Origin: JAXHUM01 sp034189325
GTDB taxonomy: Bacteria > Desulfobacterota > DSM-4660 > Desulfatiglandales > Desulfatiglandaceae
DNA: 26,217 nucleotides
Direction of reading: 5' to 3'
Assembly (NCBI GenBank): GCA_034189325.1
Contig: JAXHUM010000006.1
Span: 1-26,217, forward strand
Position numbers and translations under genes: made by a program. Positions 7,953-16,715 of this stretch are shown here, in pieces. The first letter of the stretch is position 1, and every line of letters begins with the position of its first letter. The notes under the pieces are model-generated. The model was not told the DNA's origin and did not search any database. It worked only from the letters and a program-made list of their open reading frames with translations.

Positions 7953-9692
7953 CTAATCAAAGGGTTCGGAAATGTCACTGTCTTTGCCGTCGGACTCCTT
8001 TTCTCTTTCTCCTGAGATGGGAATATAGACACGAAATTTGGTCCCTACTCCTTTTGTACTGCTAACCTTAATTTCACCGCCTAATTTCTTTATGATGCCG
8101 TAGCAGATGGATAGGCCCAGACCTGTTCCCTTCCCAACCGGTTTGGTCGTATAAAAGGGGTCAAATATGCGATTGAGATTGCCAGCGGCAATACCTTGCC
8201 CATTATCATCTACGCCGACAAGGACATTATTTCCCCTTACTCGAGTCTTTATGTCAATCCTCCCTCCATCCTTCCCCATTGCGTCTAGGGCGTTATTAAT
8301 CAGGTTTAAAAAGACCTGTTGCAGCTCCGACTGAGAGACCCTCAGAGAGGGCATATCGGTTTTGAAATCCGAATGGATAGTGACATTGGCATAGCGTGCC
8401 CTCTGGGCCGATAGGGCGATAATCTCTTCCATCATTTCGTTGATATTGACGTCCTGGATAATCGAGTCCGTCTTTCTTGCGAAGCTCAGGAGCTTATGGG
8501 TTATTTCCTTGCACCGCTTTCCCTGGGTATTGATCTGTTTCAAGGCCCTTCTAAACTCCTCCAAGTTTTTACCTTCCCGAAATTCTTCTTCTTCCAGGAG
8601 ATCTTCTATCCAACCTGCCTCTTCCACCATGATGGCGACTGGATTGTTGATTTCATGGGCAATCCCCGAGGCCAATTCACCGACGGATGCCAGTTTGCCT
8701 GTCTCAACAATCTGTTCGTTCATCATTTCCTTTTCCTGATCCGCTTGAGCAATCAAGCCGACTATCCTTCTGGAAAGGACAAAGGCCGTTGTCAAAATCG
8801 AGATACCGGCGATTAGTATAATGACCAGAGCCACCCTGAGGGCGTTCTTAAAGTCGGAAAAGGCGTCGGATGCCCCTTGTTGGTAAACCAGCAGCCAGTC
8901 ACCATGTTTCAGGAAGGCTGCCACATAAATATTCTCGTTTCCTGAGTCATCCTTCCTTTCAACGATATGTATCTTGTCCCTGGCCTTTTCGTCATAGCCG
9001 AGAAATTCCGTATAGGGGGCTCTGTCCGGTCTGATTTCCCTGAGGGGTTTGGTCTGAAATTGGCCCTCGTTGTTGAGGATAAAGGCGAATCCGGTTTCAC
9101 CGACGCGGATTTCTTGCACGAGATTATTAAAGGCTACAAAGTCTATCGTGGCCCTCAGTATCCATTCTTCTCCCTTCCACGTTTCCTTCACCGCAATAAT
9201 AAAGTGGGGAAAACCTCGGAGCCCTAAAAAGACATCGCTCTTGTAATACTCTGTCTTGAGGGCCTTTTTGAACCACTCGGCCTCCGAGTATTTTGCACGG
9301 CCCAGCTTGAAGGGGCCGGCATAGGCGATTTGAATCCCCTCGGCATTGATGACTCCCAGGTCCACAAAAACACGGCCGTAGCTCTGCTGAAGGATATGCA
9401 GGCGATCTTGAAGAAAGGATTCATGACTCATCTCCTCAAGAGTGTAGCTCTTGGCCAGGGTCTGGATATCACTTAGCTTGTCTCTTAAAAAGCCGTCAAT
9501 ATTCTGTTTGTGTTTCCATATGAGCTCTTCAAGATGATCTTCAACCTTTTCGTAATAGGATGTTTTGAACTGGTACAGGATGATGCAACTGATCAGGATC
9601 AACGGGGTAATAGAGACGATGATAACCCATGAGCGTAAATTCCTTTTTAACAAACGGTAAGGACTCGTATCATTCTGTTGACTCTGTTTCAT
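7953..9692 (-). CDS. Sensor histidine kinase HK1 (double-Cache, membrane)
   Basis: 579 aa. Membrane helices at about 21-41 and 285-305 enclose a ~245-residue periplasmic double-Cache-type sensor with the motif IQIAYAGPF, then WF, then YKSDVFLGLRGFPHFIIAV. A helical linker leads to the dimerisation/phosphoacceptor box GELASGIAHEINNP (His about 346), followed by the ATPase boxes VFLNLINNALDA, VDDNGQGI, FDPFYTTK and GTGLGLSICYGI. The PHF-type sensor motif recurs in all four kinases of the window. It is the first gene after the sigma-54 promoter at 9813-9828, with GGAG well placed before ATG 9692. It leads an operon of three receivers plus the TauE permease and its partner. The ligand is unknown; a small anion is an inference from the transporters. 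Confidence 0.94.
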   Translation of the reverse strand: MKQSQQNDTSPYRLLKRNLRSWVIIVSITPLILISCIILYQFKTSYYEKVEDHLEELIWKHKQNIDGFLRDKLSDIQTLAKSYTLEEMSHESFLQDRLHILQQSYGRVFVDLGVINAEGIQIAYAGPFKLGRAKYSEAEWFKKALKTEYYKSDVFLGLRGFPHFIIAVKETWKGEEWILRATIDFVAFNNLVQEIRVGETGFAFILNNEGQFQTKPLREIRPDRAPYTEFLGYDEKARDKIHIVERKDDSGNENIYVAAFLKHGDWLLVYQQGASDAFSDFKNALRVALVIILIAGISILTTAFVLSRRIVGLIAQADQEKEMMNEQIVETGKLASVGELASGIAHEINNPVAIMVEEAGWIEDLLEEEEFREGKNLEEFRRALKQINTQGKRCKEITHKLLSFARKTDSIIQDVNINEMMEEIIALSAQRARYANVTIHSDFKTDMPSLRVSQSELQQVFLNLINNALDAMGKDGGRIDIKTRVRGNNVLVGVDDNGQGIAAGNLNRIFDPFYTTKPVGKGTGLGLSICYGIIKKLGGEIKVSSTKGVGTKFRVYIPISGEREKESDGKDSDISEPFD

Positions 9693-9720
9693 CTAATGCC
9701 ACTCCTGACAAAAGCACCCT

Positions 9721-9762
9721 GCTGAAAAAGATTGAATAATCTGCAAAAATCAGATTTTCAGC
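9721..9762 (-). repeat. Inverted repeat in the HK1 operon leader
   Basis: GCTGAAAA (9721-9728) pairs with TTTTCAGC (9755-9762), with further imperfect pairing inside. It lies between the predicted sigma-54 start point (about 9802) and the HK1 start at 9692, so it would form a hairpin in the mRNA leader. Function unknown. Confidence 0.45.
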
Positions 9763-9812
9763 CATTTTGGTGTAAAGCTATCCCGCAGAGTGTAATCTGG
9801 GGTAATATAATA

Positions 9813-9828
9813 AGCAACAGATATGCCA
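9813..9828 (-). promoter_or_regulatory. Sigma-54 promoter of the HK1/TauE operon
   Basis: On the - strand TGGCATATCTGTTGCT has the -24 GG and -12 GC at the required 12-nt spacing and matches TGGCAC-N5-TTGCW at all but one position. The start point would be about 9802, ~110 nt before HK1. Expression would then need an NtrC-type activator. Confidence 0.65.
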
Positions 9829-10263
9829 TAGATCAATCCCGATGTCTCATTGATCCCAACTGATGGATATGATGAAACTATTTAACTTAAGCTGGATTTG
9901 AATCCTATCAAAAACGCATAGCATATTGTCGGTTTCTTTAACAAGGTGTAAAGGGAAAGTCAAGAAGCGTTGCTCTGGGATATCAAAGGGAAAACCGGGG
10001 AGTGAATATCTTGAAAAACGAAAGGGAGGGGGTATGGTAAAGGTTCTATGGCTGTGTCATGATTGGATATTTCTCAATGCTGCATGCTGTAGATAAGTCT
10101 TATTCCTCAGTACTTACATGATCTGGATATAGAGGTTTTCCCTGCCGCCTCAGTAACGGCTTCTTCCCGGCCTATTTCATCCGGTTGTCATCCCCCGTTA
10201 TCATAATGGACGGACCTCCCTCAATCTCTATTAGATAGTGATTGTGTCTAAGCAGACTGATAT

Positions 10264-10692
10264 TTACGAGTATCGGAAAAGCTTCTTGATCTGGGCACTC
10301 CGGATCTTTTGATCTTGTGAATCTTTTTTTTCAAATGCTTTTGCGAGCTTTGGGAGAAGCTCTTCCAGTTTGACAGGTTTCAAGAGATAGTCAAAGGCCC
10401 CTAGTTTCATTCCTTCAATACTGGTCTCCATGGATCCATGCCCGGTAAGGAGAATAACTTCGCAAATGGGTTGAATTTTCTTGATTTCCCTTAGAGTTTC
10501 AATGCCATCTATGCCTCCGGGCATTTTTATGTCGAGGATGACCACGTCAATGGGCCTTTCCTTGATCACCTCCAGGGCCTCTTCACCACTTTTGACTCCG
10601 GTGGCGTTGATCTTCCTTTTGTTCAGGCGCTTGACAAGGGTATCGAGGAAGTCTTCTTCATCATCCACGACCAAAACACTGAAATAATCCAT
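10264..10692 (-). CDS. Single-domain response regulator (receiver 4)
   Basis: 142 aa, start ATG 10692 with AAGGAG 6 nt upstream. Receiver residues: D10 D11 and phosphoacceptor D54 in VVILDIKMPGGIDG (one extra Gly after MPG compared with its paralogues), LLTGHGS and YLLKPVK. The C-terminal helix (KKDSQDQKIRSAQIKKLF) closely resembles that of receiver 3. It follows kinase HK2 by 34 bp and is the last gene of the long cluster. It has no output domain; its likely phosphodonor is HK2 by position. Confidence 0.93.
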   Translation of the reverse strand: MDYFSVLVVDDEEDFLDTLVKRLNKRKINATGVKSGEEALEVIKERPIDVVILDIKMPGGIDGIETLREIKKIQPICEVILLTGHGSMETSIEGMKLGAFDYLLKPVKLEELLPKLAKAFEKKDSQDQKIRSAQIKKLFRYS

Positions 10693-10726
10693 CTTTGTCT
10701 CCTTACTTAAAATTGATGTTAATGCC

Positions 10727-12388
10727 CTATTTCTTTTCAGGGCTTATGTTGGGTATCCGGACAATGAAAGTAGTGCCTTTATCTACCTGACTTTTCAGGG
10801 AAACAGAACCCCCCAGTTTTTCCATGATGCTGTAGGTCACCCATAGGCCGAGCCCCGTACCTTTATTGCCATATTTTGTAGTAAAGAAGGGATCAAAGAC
10901 TTTTTTTTGCTGATCTTCCGATATCCCGGGACCGTTGTCTCTAATATAGACATCGATCATCGAATCAGAACTGCTGCTCTCTATTTCAATATGGCCATCG
11001 TTACCAATCGCGTCTATGGCATTGGATATGATGTTCAAAAATACCTGCTGGAGTTGCGACTGATCACTTGCAATGATGGGCAGGTTTTGTTCGAGTCTGG
11101 TTGTGATTTCGATATTGTTAATTCGAGCATAATTTTCAAGAAGAGAAATTGTCTGATTCACGGTTTCATTAACATCGACATCCTCCAGCCTCGGCTCCAT
11201 CCTCCTAGCATAACCAAGCATATTGTGGACTACTTTTCGCGCACGTTCAACATGTTCTTCTATTTTTTTAAGCGAGGTCTTGTATTCGTTAAGCCCTTGG
11301 CTATTTTGGAGATCTTCTTCATTAAGAAGATCTTCCATCCATCCTGTCTTTTGGAGAATAACGGCAAGGGGATTGTTGATTTCATGGGCAACACCGGCGG
11401 CCATTTTTCCAAGGGCCGCCAGTTTATCGGACTGGACAAGTTGAGCATTGAGTTCGTCCATTTTCTGATCGGCCTGTTTCAAACCTGATATGGCCATTCG
11501 TGTTGTAAAGATGGTTGTCAAAACGATTGCCACGATACCGAAGATGATAATAAGGGCCTGAATATTCCGCGTCGCTATCAGGCCGGTCATCTCCTCAAAC
11601 GCCCCTTGTGAAATGATTAAGATCCAGTGTTTGTTCTTCAACCACGCGCCCGCATAAATAAGTTTTTGACCATGCTGGCTTATTTGTTCAACAACGGTAG
11701 CGTTACTGCCGAAGATGGTGGTATTGAGATTGCTTTTAGCCAGAATCTGGCCACCGAAACGGGAAGTTGTCTGATAGATTCCCGCCTTGTTGATAAGATA
11801 GGCGTCCCCTGTTTTCCCTATCTGGGCCGACCGTACGATCCCACCAAAGATATCAGGGTCTATGGTCGATCTCAGGATCCAGCTCTTTTTGTCTTCATGC
11901 TTGCGCACGGCGATAATGAAGTGGGGCAGCTCTCTGAAACCCATATACACGTCACTGATATATATACCTTTGCTCATGGCCTCGTCAAACCAGGGTTGGT
12001 GGTAGTAGTTACGCCCCTTCAGGTCATAAGGGCCGACATAGGCCTGCTGTTGTCCTGAACCGTCAATAACGCCGATGTCCACAAAGGCGCTGGCCCTCTG
12101 GTTCATGAGGTTGAATATCCTGAGGAGTTTCCCTTGATCCAGCATATCCTCATAATCATGGGAATCGGCGATGGAGCCCAGAATGGCGGTGCGCTCCTTT
12201 AAGAATAGATCTACAGCCTCTGCCTGGGCCCCGGCCCTGTATTTTATCTGTTCCTCGATCTTATCATTATATAGCCTTTCTATTCTATTATACATGGTAA
12301 CCCCAAGAATAATGAGAGGGGTAAAGGAAACGGCCAGGGTGATGGCTATGATTTTTCTTCTGAGTTTTTCGTAAAACAGACTTTTCAT
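10727..12388 (-). CDS. Sensor histidine kinase HK2 (double-Cache, membrane)
   Basis: 553 aa. Membrane helices at about 13-33 and 277-297 flank a periplasmic double-Cache-type sensor with AYVGPYDLKGRNYY, WF, YISDVYMGFRELPHFIIAV. The kinase core has GKMAAGVAHEINNP (His about 335), VFLNIISNAIDA, IRDNGPGI, FDPFFTTK and GTGLGLWVTYSI. ATG 12388 is preceded by GGGAG at good spacing. It lies 27 bp after DASS transporter 1 and is followed by receiver 4, so transporter, kinase and receiver form one transcription unit. Together with HK1, HK3 and HK4 it looks like the product of duplications of one ancestral kinase. Confidence 0.94.
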   Translation of the reverse strand: MKSLFYEKLRRKIIAITLAVSFTPLIILGVTMYNRIERLYNDKIEEQIKYRAGAQAEAVDLFLKERTAILGSIADSHDYEDMLDQGKLLRIFNLMNQRASAFVDIGVIDGSGQQQAYVGPYDLKGRNYYHQPWFDEAMSKGIYISDVYMGFRELPHFIIAVRKHEDKKSWILRSTIDPDIFGGIVRSAQIGKTGDAYLINKAGIYQTTSRFGGQILAKSNLNTTIFGSNATVVEQISQHGQKLIYAGAWLKNKHWILIISQGAFEEMTGLIATRNIQALIIIFGIVAIVLTTIFTTRMAISGLKQADQKMDELNAQLVQSDKLAALGKMAAGVAHEINNPLAVILQKTGWMEDLLNEEDLQNSQGLNEYKTSLKKIEEHVERARKVVHNMLGYARRMEPRLEDVDVNETVNQTISLLENYARINNIEITTRLEQNLPIIASDQSQLQQVFLNIISNAIDAIGNDGHIEIESSSSDSMIDVYIRDNGPGISEDQQKKVFDPFFTTKYGNKGTGLGLWVTYSIMEKLGGSVSLKSQVDKGTTFIVRIPNISPEKK

Positions 12389-12415
12389 GGTAAGTAGCTC
12401 CCTACTGCATCCGGA

Positions 12416-13996
12416 TTAGACGAGGCCTAGTATTCTCCACCACAAAAAGGCCACCACTACCAGGACAAGTAGCAAGACGGGCGTTGCCACGATACCTACT
12501 TTCGTAAGATCGGCGGACTTAAAATACCTGTAGCTGTAAGCAATGGCATTGGGCGGGCACCCGATGACCAAAAGCATGGCAAAAGAGGTCGCCGTTCCGA
12601 GACACAAGGCCAAAACAGTGGGGTCCACACCTTCCTTGACAGCCATCGGAATGACTATCGGCAATATAAGGGCCGCCGCGGCCACGTTGGCCATGGCATT
12701 CGTTACGAGGGCCCCGAAGAGCCCCACGCCCACAAACAGCAGGAGCCAACCCCCACCCTGGATCAGGGGGAAAAACAGGTTGGCAAAATAGGCCGCAGCT
12801 CCGGAATGACCCATGGCAAGACCGAGGGCGATGCCGCCTCCGAAGATAAACAGCGCCGTTCCCCATTCAAGATTTTCATGAATATCCTCCCACTTCAAGA
12901 CTCCTGAAAGGACAAGGGCCGCAACACCCAGCATACCGGTTGCAGAATAATCTATACCATGAATCCCTTTGGTGAGCCATAAAAGGAATGATAGTGCAAT
13001 GACAATAACGGTCTTCTTCTCTATAAAGGTCCACGGACCTATCTCTTCTTCGAATTCAGGGAGCTTGAATTTCGGGTCTGGTCTGAACACAAAATAAACA
13101 ATCAGGACGGCAATGGGAACGCAGATAATGGCCGCAGGCATGCAGTACTTTATCCAGTCAAAGAAAGTGATTTCAAGGCCCGTGAATTCCTTCAAGAATG
13201 CCGCGGATACCATGCACCGGCCTCCACCGACCAGAGTCCCCATGCCGCCACAGGAACAGGCAAAGGGCAGCGAGAGCATCATGAACTTCGCCGTGTTCGT
13301 ATGGGGCTCTATGCCCACGGCCCTCATCAGGGGAAGCATGGTAACGATTCCGATGGCACAGGCAGCAGCGTCGTGCATAAATGAGGAAGCCAGGCCCAGA
13401 CCTATGGAGATGATAAATGTAAACTTCACAACACTGTTCCCGGCCTTCTTGACGATAAAATACCCAAGACGTTTCGTGATCCCGGCCTTATCCAAGGCAA
13501 TAGCGAAAATAAGACAACACATGATAAAGACGACAACAGGATGCATGTAGGGAGCCCAGGCCCCTTTGACGTCGACAATCCCCATGAACACCAGAGAAAC
13601 GCCGATACAGACGGCTGTGATTTCAAGGGGGATAGGTTCCGCCACAAAGAGAAAGACCAGGACGGCAAGGACGGCAAGGAATCTCTTTGCCTTTGGCGAA
13701 AGGCCATCCACGTAATCAACCTGTATCTTCTCCAATCCCATTTCTTTCTTGGTTTTTTCCAGGAATGCCGCCGTGGCTTCTCTGGTCCCGGGAAATTTGG
13801 CCTCTACCGTATAATAGCCTTGGCTTTCCTTTTCTGCAGGCACTAAGGTGAAATACCCGCTTATGTTTCGAAAAAGTTCCTTGTCTTTATCCCCGGTAAT
13901 CCTAAATTTGGTTCCTTCCGGTCTGGGCAGGAAAAAAACAATAATCCCGAGTGAGACTGCAAGACAGAGCTGAAACCACTTGTTTTTAAAAATCAT
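12416..13996 (-). CDS. SLC13/DASS-family anion transporter 1
   Basis: 526 aa, polytopic. A first helix (about 7-24) is followed by an unusual ~80-residue hydrophilic extracytoplasmic segment (about 25-105), then the usual transporter body. Family landmarks: the first-repeat loop CSCGGMGTLVGGGRCMV, the second-repeat TNAMANVAAAALILPI, and IGCPPNAIAYSYRYF near the C-terminus. In characterised DASS members both repeats carry Ser-Asn-Thr-type loops followed by a TPPN-like sequence; here the first repeat reads GGGR instead, a change shared in form by the other two DASS genes in the window. The family imports dicarboxylates, citrate or sulfate with Na+; sulfate is attractive for a sulfate reducer but unproven. 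Start ATG 13996 with GAGGGGG 8 nt upstream. HK2 and receiver 4 follow directly. Confidence 0.9.
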   Translation of the reverse strand: MIFKNKWFQLCLAVSLGIIVFFLPRPEGTKFRITGDKDKELFRNISGYFTLVPAEKESQGYYTVEAKFPGTREATAAFLEKTKKEMGLEKIQVDYVDGLSPKAKRFLAVLAVLVFLFVAEPIPLEITAVCIGVSLVFMGIVDVKGAWAPYMHPVVVFIMCCLIFAIALDKAGITKRLGYFIVKKAGNSVVKFTFIISIGLGLASSFMHDAAACAIGIVTMLPLMRAVGIEPHTNTAKFMMLSLPFACSCGGMGTLVGGGRCMVSAAFLKEFTGLEITFFDWIKYCMPAAIICVPIAVLIVYFVFRPDPKFKLPEFEEEIGPWTFIEKKTVIVIALSFLLWLTKGIHGIDYSATGMLGVAALVLSGVLKWEDIHENLEWGTALFIFGGGIALGLAMGHSGAAAYFANLFFPLIQGGGWLLLFVGVGLFGALVTNAMANVAAAALILPIVIPMAVKEGVDPTVLALCLGTATSFAMLLVIGCPPNAIAYSYRYFKSADLTKVGIVATPVLLLVLVVVAFLWWRILGLV

Positions 13997-14014
13997 TTAT
14001 TATCCCCCTCGTCA

Positions 14015-14032
14015 ACTTGCATGGTTGCAAGT
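14015..14032 (-). repeat. Hairpin upstream of DASS transporter 1
   Basis: ACTTGCA, a 4-nt loop, TGCAAGT: a perfect 7-bp inverted repeat between the Yip1-like gene and the ribosome binding site of DASS 1. No T tract follows, so it is more likely an mRNA processing/stability or regulatory hairpin than a terminator. Confidence 0.45.
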
Positions 14033-14067
14033 ACAATCATCGATTAAAAGCGAGTCCTGAACCCTAT

Positions 14068-14598
14068 CTAACCGACCCTCGGCAAAACAATAGGCAAGAC
14101 CGACCAAAACAACAGGGCCACAATAGCGAAAGAAACAACAAGAATAAGGATAGCCTGGGTCCATCGGAGTCCAAGCGCTTTGATCATTCCCGTTCCAATA
14201 AGCCACCATTTCCAGGGCTCGGTCAGCCAGACAAAAAACGGAAGCCAGGAGGCAAGGAGTACGACTCCTGAGGAAAATGCGTACACACTGAAAAAGGAGA
14301 GAAATGTCACCCCTTTTCTTACGAACATCAACATCAACATATAACCGATTCCTGCAGTGATGAAGGTCATGCCTACGGCATTTACCAACAAGATACTTCC
14401 CAACAAAATCGGATCCGAAGGCATGCTTCTCGCCAGACCTGCAGCCGCGTATATGAGACCGGAGATCAATAAAAACCCCAATGGACGTTTCACTCCGATA
14501 TCGGCGGGTAAGTCACTGAAAAATTTGCCGGGTTCTCGCACCATCTCCGTGAGGGCCGAGAAGTAGAATCGAAGATTGAATTTCCCGGTTTTTTCCAT
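14068..14598 (-). CDS. Yip1-like integral membrane protein
   Basis: 176 aa from ATG 14598, 8 bp after the 45-aa gene. The frame stays open upstream, but that stretch overlaps the 45-aa gene and is not membrane-like. The sequence has a short amphipathic N-terminus with ALTEMVREPGKFFSDLPAD, typical of Yip1-domain proteins, then about five hydrophobic helices (LGFLLISGLIYAAAG, ILLVNAVGMTFITAGIGYML, and so on). Bacterial Yip1-like proteins are poorly characterised. No good ribosome binding site precedes the start, so it may be translated by coupling to the 45-aa gene. It sits between two DASS transporters and may assist their assembly or activity (inference from position only). Confidence 0.75.
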   Translation of the reverse strand: MEKTGKFNLRFYFSALTEMVREPGKFFSDLPADIGVKRPLGFLLISGLIYAAAGLARSMPSDPILLGSILLVNAVGMTFITAGIGYMLMLMFVRKGVTFLSFFSVYAFSSGVVLLASWLPFFVWLTEPWKWWLIGTGMIKALGLRWTQAILILVVSFAIVALLFWSVLPIVLPRVG

Positions 14599-14606
14599 TT
14601 TAGTGA

Positions 14607-14744
14607 CTAAAACAGACCGATTTTTGCCAGGATACCCAGCAAAAGCATGATTAGTGTCAGTCCAAAAAAGATCCTTTTTTCTGTTTCCCTGGTAAAGTAG
14701 ATCTTTCCCTCTTCCCGTATCCATGTCTTCTTCTGTTTCTCCAT
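14607..14744 (-). CDS. 45-aa single-pass membrane microprotein
   Basis: Small gene read directly from the sequence: ATG 14744 to TAG 14607. The first 24 residues are strongly charged (MEKQKKTWIREEGKIYFTRE and on); then comes one hydrophobic helix (FFGLTLIMLLLGILAKIGLF) reaching the C-terminus. The charged N-terminus should stay in the cytoplasm. GGGAGG lies about 14 nt upstream of the ATG, a rather long spacing. It fills the gap between DASS transporter 2 (40 bp upstream) and the Yip1-like gene (8 bp downstream), all on the same strand. The size and topology are those of small transporter-regulating peptides, but no family is recognised. Coding status rests on position, start signal and clear membrane topology. 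Confidence 0.65.
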   Translation of the reverse strand: MEKQKKTWIREEGKIYFTRETEKRIFFGLTLIMLLLGILAKIGLF

Positions 14745-14784
14745 AACTTTAATTCAAACCTCCCTCACGGAGTTGGATGACTTG

Positions 14785-16638
14785 TTAAAAACCGGGAAGT
14801 CCTCCAAACCCCCTTATTCCCCAGTAGACTGCGGTGAGAAGGACTAGGAGGACATTGGCCACCACCCACATGATGGCCCCGACCCTCAGGTAATCCCTAG
14901 GCTCAAGGTAGCCGCTGGCGTAAACAATGGCATTCGGCGGTGTGCCGATGATCAGGCAATAGGCAAAAGAGGAGGCTGCGGCCGTGCTCATTGCAATAAA
15001 GGGGAGAAAAGTGGTCCCCGGATGGACCAGGCCGGCCATGTTCAAAGATATCGGCCCCACTGCCGCGGCCGCAGGACCGTCCGCCATAAGATTGGTGAGC
15101 ACGGATGTCAGACCGTTGTTGACCAGCATGAGTGGGATTCCCGCGTCCATTCCCAAAGGGGCAAGAGCGTCAATGCATGTCCTTGCCAGCCAATAGGCGG
15201 CGCCTGTCTCGTCCAGGGTCCGGCCGAAGATAATGGCCCCGGCATAGAGCCAGACCACACCCCAGTCCACCTTTTCCTGGTAGTCTCTCCAATTGACTAT
15301 CCCCGTGAGAAGGTAGGCAACTGCGCCGGCTATAGCGATGACTCCTATGCCGAGACGGACCGGGTATATCCCCAGATCAAAGAATATCTTTTCCGTAAAC
15401 CATCCCCACAGCATGATCAGAAAGATAATGATAGCCATAATCTGAGTCCGGTTCCATCCTCCCATCCTTTTGATTTCGTTTTTCAGATGCTCCATAGCAG
15501 GAGCCAGAGAGGTAACCTTTGGTTTAAACCGCCAGTTGGTCACGAACCAGGCGATGGGGATCATGCCCAGGACAAATGGCATGGCATAGCTCACCCACTG
15601 AAAATATCCGATGTCAAAACCGAACATATCTTCCAAATAGGTCATCATGATCACATTTCTCGCTCCCCCTGAGGGGGCCCCGAAGCCTCCTACATTGCAT
15701 GCCATTGCAATGGCGATCATCAACATCTTGGCCAGTTCAGGATCTTCCGGCACCTCTTTGGTCAGGCTGTTCTGATAAAGGAGTATGCCGATGGGTAGAA
15801 ACATGGCCGCCAGGGCATGGTCGGATATAAACGAGGCGAGGGGGGCGATAATGATAAAAAAGATGAGCGTAACCCACCTTACATTGGGAACGGCGAGCTT
15901 GCCGAAAAGGGCCAGGCATACCCTCTTGTCCACCTGCGTCTTGACAAAGGCGGTGGCAAACATAAGGCTCCCCATAATAAACCAGCACGCGTCGCTCCAG
16001 TAAAGCATGGCCACCTCTTTTCTGGTTACCACGCCGGTAAACACCAGGATCAGGCCGATACAGAAGGCCACCCCCGGAAGGGGAATACACTCGGTCATGA
16101 AGCAAAAAACGACGAAGACCACCATGGCAACGGCCACCTTGATATGCCAGGCCCCTTTATCCGCTTCCGTCTTGTCTTTTCCCGTTAAGTCGGCATATTT
16201 GAGGTCATCCCTTCTGAGTTTCAGGGACGATGCCATAACGGTCTTATATTTCTCCCCGCTCACATGTTCTTTTATGAACTGGCGGGCCCTTTCAATGTTT
16301 TTTGGGTCCCCCTGGATGTTGTATTTTTTGCACCATTTGATATCCCGTTTCAAAAACCTTTCTTTGGTGAGGGCTCCCATCCGCATGTTCTGTTCCATGA
16401 TCTTTGCGGTGAGGAGCTGCCATTGAGACGCGTCCGGGGTCTCCTGGTTATAGAGTTCTTTTATAATATATTGTGTGACTACCTTAGGCCCTACCTTGTA
16501 TTCCGTTCCCACATCTCTCATGCCGGACGGCGTTGGCAGAATAAGTATAAGAAAAAACAGGACCACAGGGATAAAAAACAACTTCCAGTCCACGTATTTG
16601 TCATATCCGGCGGCCTTTTTTTTGTCCCTAATTTCCAT
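14785..16638 (-). CDS. SLC13/DASS-family anion transporter 2
   Basis: 617 aa from ATG 16638 (AGGA 8 nt upstream; an in-frame TTG at 16644 is too close to it). The first helix (about 15-35) is followed by a large extracytoplasmic insert of ~130 residues (about 36-165; KYNIQGDPKNIERARQF, KEHVSGEKY), much longer than in typical DASS proteins. The transporter body shows CNVGGFGAPSGGARNVIMM in the first repeat, TNLMADGPAAAAVGPI in the second and IGTPPNAIVYASGYL near the end. The first-repeat GGARN replaces the usual TPPN-type sequence. It follows the receiver-CBS gene by 77 bp and precedes the microprotein. It is an anion/Na+ symporter by family; the substrate is not determinable here. Confidence 0.9.
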   Translation of the reverse strand: MEIRDKKKAAGYDKYVDWKLFFIPVVLFFLILILPTPSGMRDVGTEYKVGPKVVTQYIIKELYNQETPDASQWQLLTAKIMEQNMRMGALTKERFLKRDIKWCKKYNIQGDPKNIERARQFIKEHVSGEKYKTVMASSLKLRRDDLKYADLTGKDKTEADKGAWHIKVAVAMVVFVVFCFMTECIPLPGVAFCIGLILVFTGVVTRKEVAMLYWSDACWFIMGSLMFATAFVKTQVDKRVCLALFGKLAVPNVRWVTLIFFIIIAPLASFISDHALAAMFLPIGILLYQNSLTKEVPEDPELAKMLMIAIAMACNVGGFGAPSGGARNVIMMTYLEDMFGFDIGYFQWVSYAMPFVLGMIPIAWFVTNWRFKPKVTSLAPAMEHLKNEIKRMGGWNRTQIMAIIIFLIMLWGWFTEKIFFDLGIYPVRLGIGVIAIAGAVAYLLTGIVNWRDYQEKVDWGVVWLYAGAIIFGRTLDETGAAYWLARTCIDALAPLGMDAGIPLMLVNNGLTSVLTNLMADGPAAAAVGPISLNMAGLVHPGTTFLPFIAMSTAAASSFAYCLIIGTPPNAIVYASGYLEPRDYLRVGAIMWVVANVLLVLLTAVYWGIRGFGGLPGF

Positions 16639-16657
16639 ATTCAATCCTTTCCCGCCT

Positions 16658-16700
16658 GCAATAATGCTTATTGCGGAGAATCAGGCAGGAAATCCCTGCC
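16658..16700 (-). repeat. Two tandem hairpins upstream of DASS transporter 2
   Basis: Two perfect inverted repeats fill the 77-bp gap after the receiver-CBS gene: GGCAGG/CCTGCC (16684-16700, 5-nt loop) and GCAATAA/TTATTGC (16658-16674, 3-nt loop). Neither has a T tract on the - strand. They could set relative mRNA levels of the signalling and transport genes or bind a protein. Confidence 0.45.
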
Positions 16701-16715
16701 GATGGATGGTTTTTC

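Larger units (their letters stand above)
9693..10263. other. 571-bp intergenic region
   Basis: No gene supported on either strand. It separates the end of the long receiver/kinase/DASS cluster (receiver stop at 10264) from the HK1 operon. It holds a sigma-54 promoter (9813-9828, - strand), an 8-bp inverted repeat in the predicted leader (9721-9762), and a 9-bp direct repeat GGTGTAAAG (9769-9777 and 9945-9953). No convincing terminator is visible after the receiver gene: TAACGG/CCGTTA arms near 10155-10202 form a long-range pair but lack a T tract. Confidence 0.6.

Noticed and set aside
10034..10096. 20-codon + strand frame with a good AAGGGAGGGGGT before its ATG
   Set aside because: Too short and compositionally unremarkable, with no conserved neighbour on that strand; the purine run alone is not enough to call a gene.
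10907..11488. 193-codon + strand frame opposite kinase HK2
   Set aside because: Fully inside the kinase gene on the other strand, no family features; the kinase motifs explain the sequence.
16645..16715. Sigma-54-like CGGCAGGGATTTCCTGC ahead of DASS 2
   Set aside because: The GG and GC elements are 2 bp too far apart; it is better described as an inverted repeat.
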